A stretch of 64,000 nucleotides of DNA from Pseudolabrys taiwanensis (GCF_003367395.1 NZ_CP031417.1:2108001-2172000); one strand, 5' to 3'; counted from the first letter of the stretch, positions 19,574 through 27,696 are shown. The notes: generated by a model from the sequence alone, not told the origin. Numbers and translations are program-made.

Positions 19574-19924
19574 ATGCCGCCCAGCCTCGGCGATCGGCTG
19601 GAACAAATTCTCGAATGCATCGAAAGCATTCGATCATTGCTCGCGAAGGGCGACCGCGACAAAATATCGGATAGCCGGTGGATGCGCATGGTGCTCGAAC
19701 GCGAATTCGAAATCATCTGCGAGGCCGCCCGACATGTCCCGGCAGATATCAGGAAGCGGGAGTCCGCCATCGACTGGCCGCGCATGACCGATCTCGGCAA
19801 CAGGCTCCGCCATGCCTATCATAGCATCGACGTTAATATCTTATTGCACATCGCCAACACCGAATTGCCGCCGCTGAAGAACTTCGTGGAGCGCGTGCTC
19901 GACGAGGAGCGTCGGAAATCGTAA
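19574..19924 (+). CDS. hepT: HepT-like toxin (DUF86)
   Basis: A 116-residue DUF86/HEPN-superfamily protein paired with the MntA gene. Canonical HepT RNases carry an R-x4-6-H catalytic motif followed by Tyr, the site modified by MntA. Here the corresponding segment is DLGNRLRHAYHSID, with G75-N76-x2-R79-H80-A-Y82. The usual Arg before Asn is Gly, and an Arg directly precedes the His. His and Tyr are kept. The second HepT in this window has the same arrangement. Toxicity and RNase activity are inferred from the family. Confidence 0.8.
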   Translation: MPPSLGDRLEQILECIESIRSLLAKGDRDKISDSRWMRMVLEREFEIICEAARHVPADIRKRESAIDWPRMTDLGNRLRHAYHSIDVNILLHIANTELPPLKNFVERVLDEERRKS

Positions 19925-19935
19925 GAATCCGAACC

Positions 19936-20715
19936 ATGAAGTTCTTAAACGCACTCGCCCTTATCGCCGCAATGTCGGTCGGCTCCATGGCTCGCGCCGA
20001 GGACCCCAAACCCGCCGCGACCCTCAACACCAAAAACATCGAAGCCAGCGTCATCGTCGAAGACGCGCTGAAGGCCTATCCCGGCCTCTATGACAACCTG
20101 CTGGCCGAGGGCCGGCGCGAGATGGCGAAGTGGCGCACCGAAGCGGACAAGGACCGCAAGGAGATGCCGGACATCTTCAGCGACGGCCGGCGCTACACCT
20201 TCGAGCGCAGCTACGGCGAACGCTCGGCGATCGGCCGCTATGTCAGCGTCGAGCGCACCGACTACATGAACAGCCTCGGCGCGCATCCCAATCACGGCAC
20301 CGACATCATCCTGTGGGACAGCGGGGCCAAGAAGCGCATCAGCATCCGGCCCTTCTTCAAGGAAAGCGCGGACAACGGCCCGACCATGCAGACGCTCGCC
20401 AAGGCGATCCGCATCGCGCTCGTCGCCGAAAAGAAGGCGCGCGACATTCCCGACGCCGACAAGGATTCGGGCATCGACAATGTGAAGCCGAAGATCCTGT
20501 CGATCGGCGCCATCGCGCTCGCGCCGTCGACCGAGAAGGACAAGAGCAGCGGACTGATCGCTTACTTCTCGCCCTATGCGGTCGGCGCTTACGTCGAGGG
20601 CAGCTACGTCGTGTTCGTGCCGTGGACCGTGTTCAAGAGCCACCTGTCGCCGGACGGCGTCGCGCTGTTCGGCGGCGAGCGGCCGGCGGACGACGCCAAG
20701 AAGGACGAGCAGTAG
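19936..20715 (+). CDS. Exported RsiV/DUF3298-like protein
   Basis: A 259-residue secreted protein with an N-terminal signal peptide (MKFLNALALIAAMSVGSMARA, cleavage after residue 21). The C-terminal part contains SGLIAYFSPYAVGAYVEGSYVVFVPW, resembling the DUF3298 domain of RsiV/PdaC-type extracytoplasmic proteins. The central part (RRYTFERSYGERSAIGRYVSVER...) fits the preceding DUF4163-like domain. Such domains bind or process cell-wall glycans in the studied cases. It starts 12 bases after hepT but is probably not functionally related to it. Confidence 0.6.
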   Translation: MKFLNALALIAAMSVGSMARAEDPKPAATLNTKNIEASVIVEDALKAYPGLYDNLLAEGRREMAKWRTEADKDRKEMPDIFSDGRRYTFERSYGERSAIGRYVSVERTDYMNSLGAHPNHGTDIILWDSGAKKRISIRPFFKESADNGPTMQTLAKAIRIALVAEKKARDIPDADKDSGIDNVKPKILSIGAIALAPSTEKDKSSGLIAYFSPYAVGAYVEGSYVVFVPWTVFKSHLSPDGVALFGGERPADDAKKDEQ

Positions 20716-20757
20716 CGGCCGTGGTGCCGGAGACCGTGAGATAGATAGCCGGGGACA

Positions 20758-20787
20758 AAATCTAGCTAGACTAGTCTAGCTAGATTT
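20758..20787. promoter_or_regulatory. 30-bp perfect palindrome, probable operator of the Phd/VapC pair
   Basis: Positions 20758-20787 form a perfect 30-base inverted repeat centred between 20772 and 20773, built from repeated CTAG steps. It ends 15 bases before the antitoxin ATG. A possible promoter overlaps it: TAGACT at 20767-20772, 17 bases, then TATATT at 20790-20795. Phd-type antitoxins bind palindromes at their own promoters, so this is the likely autoregulatory site. Confidence 0.7.
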
Positions 20788-20801
20788 CTTATATTAGCGC
20801 C

Positions 20802-21059
20802 ATGAAGCACGTCGGTATGTTCGAAGCTAAGACAAACCTGTCTGCCCTCGTCGAAGAGGTCGAGAAGGGTGGTCAGGTCGTGATTACGCGTCACGGCAAG
20901 CCCGTGGCAAAGCTCGTGCGCGCCGAACCGGAACTGACGCCGGAAGAGGTCGAAGAACGGCGCAAGGCGATCAAGGGTTTGCGCGCACTTTCCCGTGAGA
21001 TCAACATCCAGGCGACCCCCGAGGAAATCAAGAGCTGGATCAACGAGGGACGTCATTGA
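20802..21059 (+). CDS. Phd/YefM-type antitoxin
   Basis: An 85-residue antitoxin. The N-terminal Phd/YefM DNA-binding fold is clear: MKHVGMFEAKTNLSALVEEV and GGQVVITRHGKPVAKLVRAE. A C-terminal helical tail (about 45-85) would wrap and block the VapC toxin. There is no Shine-Dalgarno sequence before the ATG. The predicted -10 box is only six bases away, so the mRNA may be leaderless. The stop overlaps the toxin start. Confidence 0.88.
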   Translation: MKHVGMFEAKTNLSALVEEVEKGGQVVITRHGKPVAKLVRAEPELTPEEVEERRKAIKGLRALSREINIQATPEEIKSWINEGRH

Positions 21060-21466
21060 TCGTTGTCGACGCTTCGTTGATCGTTGCGCTTATTCTTCGC
21101 GAGGACAATGTCGCCGATCCAGATTCTGTCTATGACCTCTTGCTCACGGCGCAGATCAGCGTGCCCGCACATTGGCCCTCGGAAGTCGCCAACGCTCTTT
21201 GGATAAACAAACGCCGCGGAAGAATGACTGCTGAAATGGTCGGCTCAGCGATCGACTATCTCGTCGCCTTCAGGCCTAGAACGGAAGCCCCGCCGTCCTT
21301 CGACCGCATGTTCGCTCTGATCGATTTTGCCGAGCGAGAGAAGCTAACCGTTTACGATGCGATCTACGTCGAACTGGCCTTGTCCAACGACGCGACGTTG
21401 GCGACGATCGACCATGATGTCCGCGCCAGCGCCAGGCGCCTCAACATCGCGCTCATCCCGGCGTAA
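21056..21466 (+). CDS. vapC: VapC family PIN-domain toxin
   Basis: A 136-residue PIN-domain ribonuclease. The four acidic metal ligands are present: D5 (MIVVDAS), E43 (SEVANAL), D101 (TVYDAIYVELAL) and D119 (ATIDHD). VapC toxins cleave tRNA or rRNA and are neutralised by the upstream partner. The start is a TTG that overlaps the antitoxin stop, giving tight translational coupling. The meaB gene begins ten bases after its stop in the same direction. Confidence 0.9.
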   Translation: MIVVDASLIVALILREDNVADPDSVYDLLLTAQISVPAHWPSEVANALWINKRRGRMTAEMVGSAIDYLVAFRPRTEAPPSFDRMFALIDFAEREKLTVYDAIYVELALSNDATLATIDHDVRASARRLNIALIPA

Positions 21467-21475
21467 TTGGCGACG

Positions 21476-22465
21476 ATGCCGTCACCAACCTCATCGTCCG
21501 TCCCCACGCTCGCCGCCGGCATCCGTGCCGGCGACCGCGCGACGCTGGCGCGGGCGATCACGCTGATCGAGAGCAAGCGCGCCGACCACCGCGCGCAGGC
21601 GCATCAGTTGGTGCAGCAGCTGCTGCCGGCGACCGGCCAGGCCATCCGGCTCGGCATCACCGGGGCGCCGGGCGCCGGCAAGTCGACGACCATCGACGCG
21701 CTCGGCACCTACCTCACCGAGCACGGCCACAAGGTCGCGGTGCTGGCGGTCGATCCGTCGTCCTCGCGCACCGGCGGCTCGATCCTCGGCGACAAGACGC
21801 GCATGGCGCGGCTCGCCATCGATCCCAAAGCCTTCATCCGGCCCTCGCCCTCCTCCGGCACGCTCGGCGGCGTCGCCGCCAAGACGCGCGAGACCATGCT
21901 GCTGTGCGAGGCGGCCGGTTACGACGTGGTGCTGGTCGAGACCGTCGGCGTCGGCCAATCGGAGACGGCGGTCGCCGATATGACCGACTTTTTCCTGGTG
22001 CTGATGGTCGCCGGCGCCGGCGACGAACTGCAGGGCATCAAGAAGGGCATCGTCGAGCTCGCCGACATGATCGCGGTCAACAAGGCCGACGGCGACAATG
22101 TGCAGCGTGCCCGCGCCGCCGCGGCCGAGTATCGCGGCGCGCTCAACATCCTGACGCCGCGCTCGGCCACGTGGGCGCCGCCGGTCGTCACTTATTCGGC
22201 GCTCACCGGCGACGGCATCGCGCCGTTGTGGGCGCAGATCGAGCGGCACAAGAAACTCATGAGCGCCTCAGGCGAACTCGCCGAGAAGCGGCGCGAGCAG
22301 CAGGTCAAATGGATGTGGGCCATGCTCGAGGAGCGGCTCACCGCGCGCCTGCGCAGCGATCCGGCGATCCGCGCCAAGGTCCGGCACGCCGAAGCGCAAG
22401 TCGCCGCCGGCGCGCTGGCGCCGACCTTGGCGGTGGAAGAGATCGCGGCGCTACTCGGGGTGTAG
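21476..22465 (+). CDS. meaB: Methylmalonyl-CoA mutase-associated GTPase MeaB
   Basis: A 329-residue G3E-family P-loop GTPase that gates cofactor loading and protects methylmalonyl-CoA mutase. Walker A is GAPGAGKST (63-71). AVDPSSSRTGGSILGDKTRM contains the switch region typical of MeaB. ETVGVGQSE carries the Walker B-like element, and NKAD is the guanine-specificity motif. I use the ATG at 21476; a TTG at 21467 is possible. It belongs functionally with mutA-mutB, although about 2.2 kb of other genes now separates them. Confidence 0.93.
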   Translation: MPSPTSSSVPTLAAGIRAGDRATLARAITLIESKRADHRAQAHQLVQQLLPATGQAIRLGITGAPGAGKSTTIDALGTYLTEHGHKVAVLAVDPSSSRTGGSILGDKTRMARLAIDPKAFIRPSPSSGTLGGVAAKTRETMLLCEAAGYDVVLVETVGVGQSETAVADMTDFFLVLMVAGAGDELQGIKKGIVELADMIAVNKADGDNVQRARAAAAEYRGALNILTPRSATWAPPVVTYSALTGDGIAPLWAQIERHKKLMSASGELAEKRREQQVKWMWAMLEERLTARLRSDPAIRAKVRHAEAQVAAGALAPTLAVEEIAALLGV

Positions 22466-22473
22466 CGCCTTAT

Positions 22474-22495
22474 CCCTCCCCGCTCGCGGGGAGGG
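22474..22495. repeat. GC-rich hairpin after meaB
   Basis: A 9-bp stem, CCCTCCCCG/CGGGGAGGG, begins nine bases after the meaB stop. No T-tract follows on the plus strand, so it looks more like a transcript-end-protecting hairpin than a full intrinsic terminator. Confidence 0.5.
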
Positions 22496-22603
22496 TGCCG
22501 GCGAAGCCGGCGGGTGGGGCGAGAAGCCAACGCTCCGCCGGCCCTGTTCTTTGCGGCGCGGGCAACGCCGTCGTCCGGAATTCCATTGCCGCCACCCAAG
22601 CAA

Positions 22604-23014
22604 GAAAAGCGCGAGGGCGCGCGGAACGCCTAGGTCCCGTCGGACCCACGGACCTCGATGCCTCGCGACATCGAGGCTTGTCGAGGTGAGTAAAGCCGCA
22701 AGTCCGCCAGTCCCAAGGCGTCCCGCGCGCGGTGTTTTGAGGTTTGCTCCGCGAAGATCCCCGGTGGGCGATCGTTTAACGGCCTTTCGGGCACATACCA
22801 CCGATGGAGAGCCAGGCGTGGCCCCGGACTTCTGACGAGTCCCGGGCTTCCGCCGTCAGGGCCCTCGGCGCCACGTCGAGGCGCCGGGACGTCCGCGGCT
22901 TGGACCGCCGGGAGGGAAACTGGCGCCGCATCTCCGACGCCCCCGCCCGGCCACCGCTCCCCGCCCCGCGTCTGGAGACGCTGATCAGACACCCCTCGCT
23001 ATCGGGGCGGGATA
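22604..23014 (-). ncRNA. Putative structured RNA element, copy 1
   Basis: A roughly 0.4 kb sequence without a plausible gene, repeated in diverged form at 57496-57925. Ends and several internal blocks are near-identical between copies, while the middle arms differ but stay self-complementary. A long stem pairs 22617-22631 with 22716-22730. The single non-Watson-Crick position is G-U if read leftward but A-C if read rightward. An identical 8-bp hairpin lies at 22653-22676. A leftward promoter precedes the element, and a short U-rich run (from plus-strand 22605-22608) follows the long stem. I do not recognise the family. The boundaries are approximate; conserved DNA continues to about 22530. 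Confidence 0.5.
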
Positions 23015-23020
23015 GGAAGG

Positions 23021-23048
23021 ACTATAATCAGTAGGAATAAAAGTTCAA
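23021..23048 (-). promoter_or_regulatory. Candidate promoter for RNA element copy 1
   Basis: On the minus strand, TTGAAC (23043-23048), 16 bases, then TATAGT (23021-23026) predict a start near 23014, at the first conserved bases of the element. Copy 2 has an equivalent TATAGT at the same distance from its conserved edge. Confidence 0.45.
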
Positions 23049-23235
23049 GGGGTAGGGAGGATATTTTGGGGCGACGAGGCATCGACTAACATCAGCTACG
23101 GCGCGCAAAGCGGGGCCTAGTTCGAGGACATGGTCATATCCACTTGTCACCCACAGCGAACGCGCGCAATTAGCGAGACACAAACTCGGACTGGAGAGGT
23201 TACGATTTAACTCACAGGGCGTCTCGCGTTTGTCG

Positions 23236-25311
23236 TCAAGCTCGCCTGTATTTCGCAAGGAGCCCGACACGTGCGCTGTGAGAAATCTCCGTCATTATAT
23301 CCCCACTGCCGAACGTAATGCTTCCCAATGGCGCCAGTGCCGCGCGAAGATCGGCCGATCCGCGGCAAAGGAAATACAGCTGATCAATTGACAGCCACCA
23401 GCAAGAAGGCAAATAACGACGAATGAATTTGTCTAGAGGCTCCCCAGTCAGAGAAATGATTGCGTTGACGCCGCCCTGAAGCGCCGCGATAGCATCATTT
23501 ACTTTTTTAGCTTCCTTTTGATTGGCGGGATCTGCGGCTGTCAGTTTAACCCCGTACAAAGCGCTAATCAGCCCACGCAAAAATAGCCGATCTTGCATCG
23601 AGCCGTGATCAGTCATTGTGACGCTGATTTTCGTCAGATGTCGTTCGCCAAGATGTAATGACTTCCCGCTGATGAAGTGTAATCCAGACCCACAAAGATG
23701 CTTTTCATGACGGGCCATCTGGACCAAGGGATCGAGGAAGCCTTGTGCCAGATCGACTGCCGCTGACAAGGAATTGCCTGCTCGTGCCGCATTGGTCAGT
23801 GGCTTCTTCTTGCACTCAAGCAAAATTAAGTCCGCGGCCGTTTCTGAGACCACATCGACCTCGAATGTCGGGGATCTCTTGGTGGTGCCTTCCTTGTATT
23901 TCTCGCCCAGGACTTCTGGTGCTTTTCCGGTGCTAGCGATTGCGTCAGCCGTGAGAAGTTCGAGGGCCGCGCCCATTGCTCGCTCAAGCTGGGGATGTTT
24001 CATATCGCGCAGAAGTGCGTAAATTCGCTCGTACATCGCTCGCCCAAAAATTCCTCGCGGAGGGATCAGCCAAACGTCCTTGCTGAGCCGATAAAGTGGG
24101 AAATAGGGAGCGTTCCGCTTTGCCGTTTCGAACGGCGTGGAATAGCCGTCATTGAGCTTGTCGGCAGTAATGGCAAGCAACTCAAACAACTGACTGACGT
24201 TTGCAAGCCCTAACTCAGCATTCACGTGCTCACAGGGATGAGTGACGATAAATTTGTCCACTGATGACAATTTGAATAGCGATGAAACGAAGCGCCGCCA
24301 TCCCGCCATTTGGATAACAGGCAAGGGTATCCCGGTTGCTTCAAGATGCCCAAGCCACTCCCGCAGAAGGTGTTCCGCGACAGTCGGCTGCCATTGCTGA
24401 AATCCGAAAAGTTCATCGTAAAATATGCGATCAACCAGCGTGTTGTGAAAATTGCCAATTGCGACACCCATATTCTCATAGACGAGATACGATTCGACGT
24501 CGAACACAGCACCTAAATCACGTGCCAATTCAATTGCGCGCCCGAAGTCATCCTTGGGGTGTGTCGATGTTTGCGCAGCACCGAGGTGCTTCAAGGCCAA
24601 ATTATACAGGAAATGGAATGGAATAGCCGGCTCTCGATGCTGGCCTAGCTGATCGACGATCCGCCCATACAGAAGCGACCCTTCGTACATTCGCCCATTG
24701 GCGGTGTGCCAAGCCAAAATATTACCAATAACGTTTCTGCCGCCGAGAGACCGGATGGTCGCCTCTATATTTGCGCATATCTTAGAGACGTCTTTGTCAT
24801 CCAAGCTCGGTCCGAATGTCGATAGCGTGATCTGAAATCCACGTTTCTCCCAACGCTTGCACGCGCCGGCAACGGCGTATGCACGAGAAAACCGGTTAAT
24901 GTCGTAATGATTGAAGTCGGCGAGCTCCATCGCACGGCGAGCCCTTGAGATCGCCTGCTTCCAGGTCGCCTCTTCGCTAAAAGGGACGACGAAGCGGCAA
25001 TCCTTGTAGTCATCATTGGACTGACTGAGAGCGTCCCGTATGTAGTTTATTAACGTATATTGCTCTGGGTCTATGCGTCCGAGAAGCGCTGCGATGCAGA
25101 TCGGCTTGCGAAGGATCGAGACCGCGTCCACCAGCAATCCGCTGTTCGGTTTTAAAAGGAGCCCCCTGATCTCCTTTAGTTGAGCATCTTGTTCCTTCCG
25201 TCGCTCCGCCAGTACATCTGGTATAGGCTTAAAGTTTTCCGCATTTGGCGTTGACGTGGCGAGCGCCAGATAGGTGGCGAAGGAGGATGCGGTCAACGGG
25301 ACTGTATTCAT
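23236..25311 (-). CDS. Hypothetical protein with PD-(D/E)XK nuclease-like motif
   Basis: A 691-residue cytoplasmic protein, clearly more AT-rich than its neighbours, so probably acquired by transfer. Residues 1-430 are mainly helical with no domain I recognise. Around 440-501 is a pattern expected for a restriction-endonuclease-like core: helix ERAMGAALELLTADAI, then FEVDVVSE with D486, then LILLECKKK with E499 and K501 (D-x12-E-x-K). The C-terminal 190 residues are helical. It is monocistronic and flanked by intergenic repeats. A role in defence or DNA processing is possible but is inference. The ATG at 25311 is the first in the frame. Confidence 0.6.
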   Translation of the reverse strand: MNTVPLTASSFATYLALATSTPNAENFKPIPDVLAERRKEQDAQLKEIRGLLLKPNSGLLVDAVSILRKPICIAALLGRIDPEQYTLINYIRDALSQSNDDYKDCRFVVPFSEEATWKQAISRARRAMELADFNHYDINRFSRAYAVAGACKRWEKRGFQITLSTFGPSLDDKDVSKICANIEATIRSLGGRNVIGNILAWHTANGRMYEGSLLYGRIVDQLGQHREPAIPFHFLYNLALKHLGAAQTSTHPKDDFGRAIELARDLGAVFDVESYLVYENMGVAIGNFHNTLVDRIFYDELFGFQQWQPTVAEHLLREWLGHLEATGIPLPVIQMAGWRRFVSSLFKLSSVDKFIVTHPCEHVNAELGLANVSQLFELLAITADKLNDGYSTPFETAKRNAPYFPLYRLSKDVWLIPPRGIFGRAMYERIYALLRDMKHPQLERAMGAALELLTADAIASTGKAPEVLGEKYKEGTTKRSPTFEVDVVSETAADLILLECKKKPLTNAARAGNSLSAAVDLAQGFLDPLVQMARHEKHLCGSGLHFISGKSLHLGERHLTKISVTMTDHGSMQDRLFLRGLISALYGVKLTAADPANQKEAKKVNDAIAALQGGVNAIISLTGEPLDKFIRRYLPSCWWLSIDQLYFLCRGSADLRAALAPLGSITFGSGDIMTEISHSARVGLLAKYRRA

Positions 25312-25440
25312 TGTCGATGATCAGCGCGCTTTTTTTGCCATGCAACCCTACCCGGTACACTACTCTCTGCACAACCGAGCATCCGCGCGCTAGAAAAGGA
25401 GAAATTGGAGAGAACGGCCACGCGAGCCGGCCTCTCTCGG

Positions 25441-25547
25441 CCTCATGCTGAGGAGCGCTGCAAAGCAGCGCGTCTCGAAGCATGGGGCCGCCCCATCCTT
25501 CGAGACGCCCGCCTTCGCTACGCTTCGGCGGGCTCCTCAGGATGAGG
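25441..25547. repeat. Nested palindromic intergenic repeat
   Basis: The outer arms CCTCATGCTGAGGAGC and GCTCCTCAGGATGAGG are near-perfect inverted repeats. They enclose an inner CGTCTCGAAGCATGG / CCATCCTTCGAGACG pair and smaller hairpins. It belongs to the same class as the elements at 27591 and 54900 (arms reading ATCCTGAGG). It stands between the low-GC gene and pcp. Confidence 0.75.
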
Positions 25548-25579
25548 CGGACAGCCGCTCTCGGATGTTAAAAGAAAAC

Positions 25580-26206
25580 ATGACCACCATCCTCATCACC
25601 GGCTTCGGCCCCTTCCCCGGCGCGCCGTATAATCCGACCGAGAGGCTGGTGCGCGCGCTCGGCAGCGTGCGGCGGCCGGCGCTGCGCGACGTCACCATCG
25701 TCACGCATGTCTTCCCGGTGAGCTACGCCGCGGTCGACCGCGACTTGCCGGCGCTGCTCGCCAAGCACAAGCCCGACGCGGTGCTAATGTTCGGCCTCGC
25801 CGCGCGGACGCGGCACATCCGCATCGAGACGCGCGCGCGCAACGCCCTGGCGCTGATGCCGGATGCCACCAGCGCCTCGCTGCGGCGCAGCCAAATCGTG
25901 CGCGGCGCCCCGGCGGCCCTGCCGCTGCCGGCGCCGGTGCGGCACTTGCTCGCGGCGGCGCGGCAGGCGCGCCTGCCGGCGGCGCTGTCGCCGGACGCCG
26001 GGCGCTATCTCTGCAATTACCTGTGCTGGCGCGCGGCCGAGGCCGCCGGCAAGCCCGGAGGCCCGCGCGCGGCGGCGTTCGTCCATGTGCCGCTGACGGC
26101 GCGCGGAGCGCAGGCGCGGCGCGGCGGCCGGCGGTTCGCCGCCCACGACCTCGCCCGCGCCGGAACCCGCATCCTGCTGGCGCTGGCGGCCGCGGCGCGG
26201 CGTTAA
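25580..26206 (+). CDS. pcp: Pyroglutamyl-peptidase I (peptidase C15)
   Basis: A 208-residue cysteine peptidase that removes N-terminal pyroglutamate. The fold starts with MTTILITGFGPFPGAPYNPTE. The catalytic triad is E83 in RHIRIETRARN, C145 in GRYLCNYLCW, and H169 in AFVHVP. The region between residues 85 and 120 is unusually Ala/Arg/Leu-rich and lacks some usual family residues, so activity is likely but not certain. The ATG at 25580 is preferred because the family starts there; another ATG lies five codons upstream. Confidence 0.8.
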   Translation: MTTILITGFGPFPGAPYNPTERLVRALGSVRRPALRDVTIVTHVFPVSYAAVDRDLPALLAKHKPDAVLMFGLAARTRHIRIETRARNALALMPDATSASLRRSQIVRGAPAALPLPAPVRHLLAAARQARLPAALSPDAGRYLCNYLCWRAAEAAGKPGGPRAAAFVHVPLTARGAQARRGGRRFAAHDLARAGTRILLALAAAARR

Positions 26207-26239
26207 CCGGCCTTAACCCGGCCGGCGCACAATAGGCCC

Positions 26240-27586
26240 ATGCCCGTCGACCGCCGCCGCCTCCTGATCGCCGCCGCCGCGAGTGCGGCCACCGCGTCCG
26301 CGGCGCGCGCCGCGCCCTTGGCGACGTTCGGGGTCGATGCGGCGCAATACGGCGTGCGGCCGGGCGCGGCCGAGGATCAATCGGCGCGGCTGCAGCGCGC
26401 GCTCGACGCCTGCGCGCAGAGCCGCGCGCCGCTGATGCTGGCGCCCGGCGTCTACCGGGCCGGCGATCTCAGGCTTGCGGCCGGGGTCCAGATCTTCGGC
26501 GTGCGCGGCGCGACCAGGCTGTCCTTCACGCGCGGCGCGGTGCTGATCGCGGCGCAAGGCGCCGACAGCGTGACGCTGTCCGGCCTCGCCTTCGAGGGCA
26601 ACGGCGTTGCGCTGCCGCAGAACCGCGGACTCGTCGATCTTACGTCGACGCGGGGCTTGCGCCTGACGGATTGCACGGTCAGCAACGCCGGCGGCAACGG
26701 CGTCGCCGTCACCAACAGCGACGGCGCGATCATCACCGGCAACACGATCGTCACATCGGCGGATAACGCGCTCTACGGCGTCGACAACACCGGCGCGATC
26801 GTGAGCAACAACGTCATCCGTGGCTGCGGCAATGGCGGCGTTCGCGTGTGGCAGAGCGCGAAGCGTCATGACGGCAGCGTTGTTGCCGCCAACACCATCG
26901 AGGACATCGCCGCCCGCGCCGGCGGCACCGGGCAGAACGGCAACGCCGTCAACGTCTTTCGCGCCGCTAACGTGATCGTGCGCGACAACACGATCCGCCG
27001 CTGCGCCTTCTCGGCGGTGCGCGGCAACCAAGCCTCCAACATGCAGGTGCTCGGCAACAATTGCGCGGTGATGAAAGAGGCCGCGATGTACGCCGAGTTC
27101 GGTTACGAAGGCGCGGTGTTCGCGAACAACGTGATCGACACCGCCGAGAACGGGATCGCCGTCACCAACTTCAACGACGGCGGCCGGCTCGCCGTCGTGC
27201 AAGGCAATCTCCTGCGCAATGTCGGCGTGCGGCGGCCCGACAACCCACCGGAATGGACCGGCGTCGGCATCGGCGTCGAGGCCGAAGCCGCCTGCACCGG
27301 CAACGTCATCGAGGACGCGCCCGGCTACGGCATTCGCGTCGGCTGGGGCCCCTATCTGCGCAACGTCACGGTGACCGGCAACGTCGTGCGCAACGCCGGC
27401 ATCGGCATCGCCGTCTCCGTCGTGCGCGGCGCCGGCGACGCGACCATCACCGGCAATCTCATCGCCGGCGCCAAGCGCGGCGGCATCGTCGGCATGGAAT
27501 GGGCCAAGGCCGTCACCGGCGATCTCGCCAAGGACGGCGCGGCCGCCTATCCGCAGCTCAAGATCGCGGACAATCAGGCGCGGTGA
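26240..27586 (+). CDS. TIGR03808 Tat-exported right-handed beta-helix protein
   Basis: A 448-residue exported protein. The N-terminus MPVDRRRLLIAAAASAATAS has a twin-arginine-like signal with cleavage near ARAA. From about residue 60 it is built of short repeats with Asn ladders (SNAGGNGVAVTNSDGAIITG, VSNNVIRGCGNGGVRV and similar), typical of a parallel beta-helix of the pectate-lyase or carbohydrate-binding type. It matches the TIGR03808 family restricted to Bradyrhizobium relatives. The substrate is unknown. It is 33 bases after pcp, with a palindromic repeat immediately downstream. Confidence 0.8.
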   Translation: MPVDRRRLLIAAAASAATASAARAAPLATFGVDAAQYGVRPGAAEDQSARLQRALDACAQSRAPLMLAPGVYRAGDLRLAAGVQIFGVRGATRLSFTRGAVLIAAQGADSVTLSGLAFEGNGVALPQNRGLVDLTSTRGLRLTDCTVSNAGGNGVAVTNSDGAIITGNTIVTSADNALYGVDNTGAIVSNNVIRGCGNGGVRVWQSAKRHDGSVVAANTIEDIAARAGGTGQNGNAVNVFRAANVIVRDNTIRRCAFSAVRGNQASNMQVLGNNCAVMKEAAMYAEFGYEGAVFANNVIDTAENGIAVTNFNDGGRLAVVQGNLLRNVGVRRPDNPPEWTGVGIGVEAEAACTGNVIEDAPGYGIRVGWGPYLRNVTVTGNVVRNAGIGIAVSVVRGAGDATITGNLIAGAKRGGIVGMEWAKAVTGDLAKDGAAAYPQLKIADNQAR

Positions 27587-27590
27587 ATTG

Positions 27591-27696
27591 CCGTCATCCT
27601 GAGGTGCGAGCGCAGCGAGCCTCGAAGGGTGACGGCGTCACCTCATTGGCCGTCGCCCTTCGAGGCGCCCCTTCGGGGCGCACCTCAGGGTGACGG
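27591..27696. repeat. Palindromic intergenic repeat (CCGTCATCCTGAGGTGC class)
   Basis: The ends CCGTCATCCTGAGGTGC and GCACCTCAGGGTGACGG pair almost completely, with an inner CGAAGGGTGACGG/CCGTCGCCCTTCG pair. It directly follows the TIGR03808 stop and may form a 3'-end structure. Confidence 0.8.

Noticed and set aside
22551..23034. Short open frames across RNA element copy 1 (both strands)
   Set aside because: Corresponding frames in copy 2 are shifted or broken, and changes between the copies preserve pairing rather than codons.
26203..26216. TTAA-N6-TTAA as a CtrA site before TIGR03808
   Set aside because: The spacing is six instead of seven, and it begins within the stop-codon region of pcp. 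Probably coincidence.
25441..27696. Paired repeats at 25441 and 27591 as ends of a mobile element carrying pcp and TIGR03808
   Set aside because: The repeats are the common dispersed palindrome class found throughout the window. There are no target duplications or recombinase.
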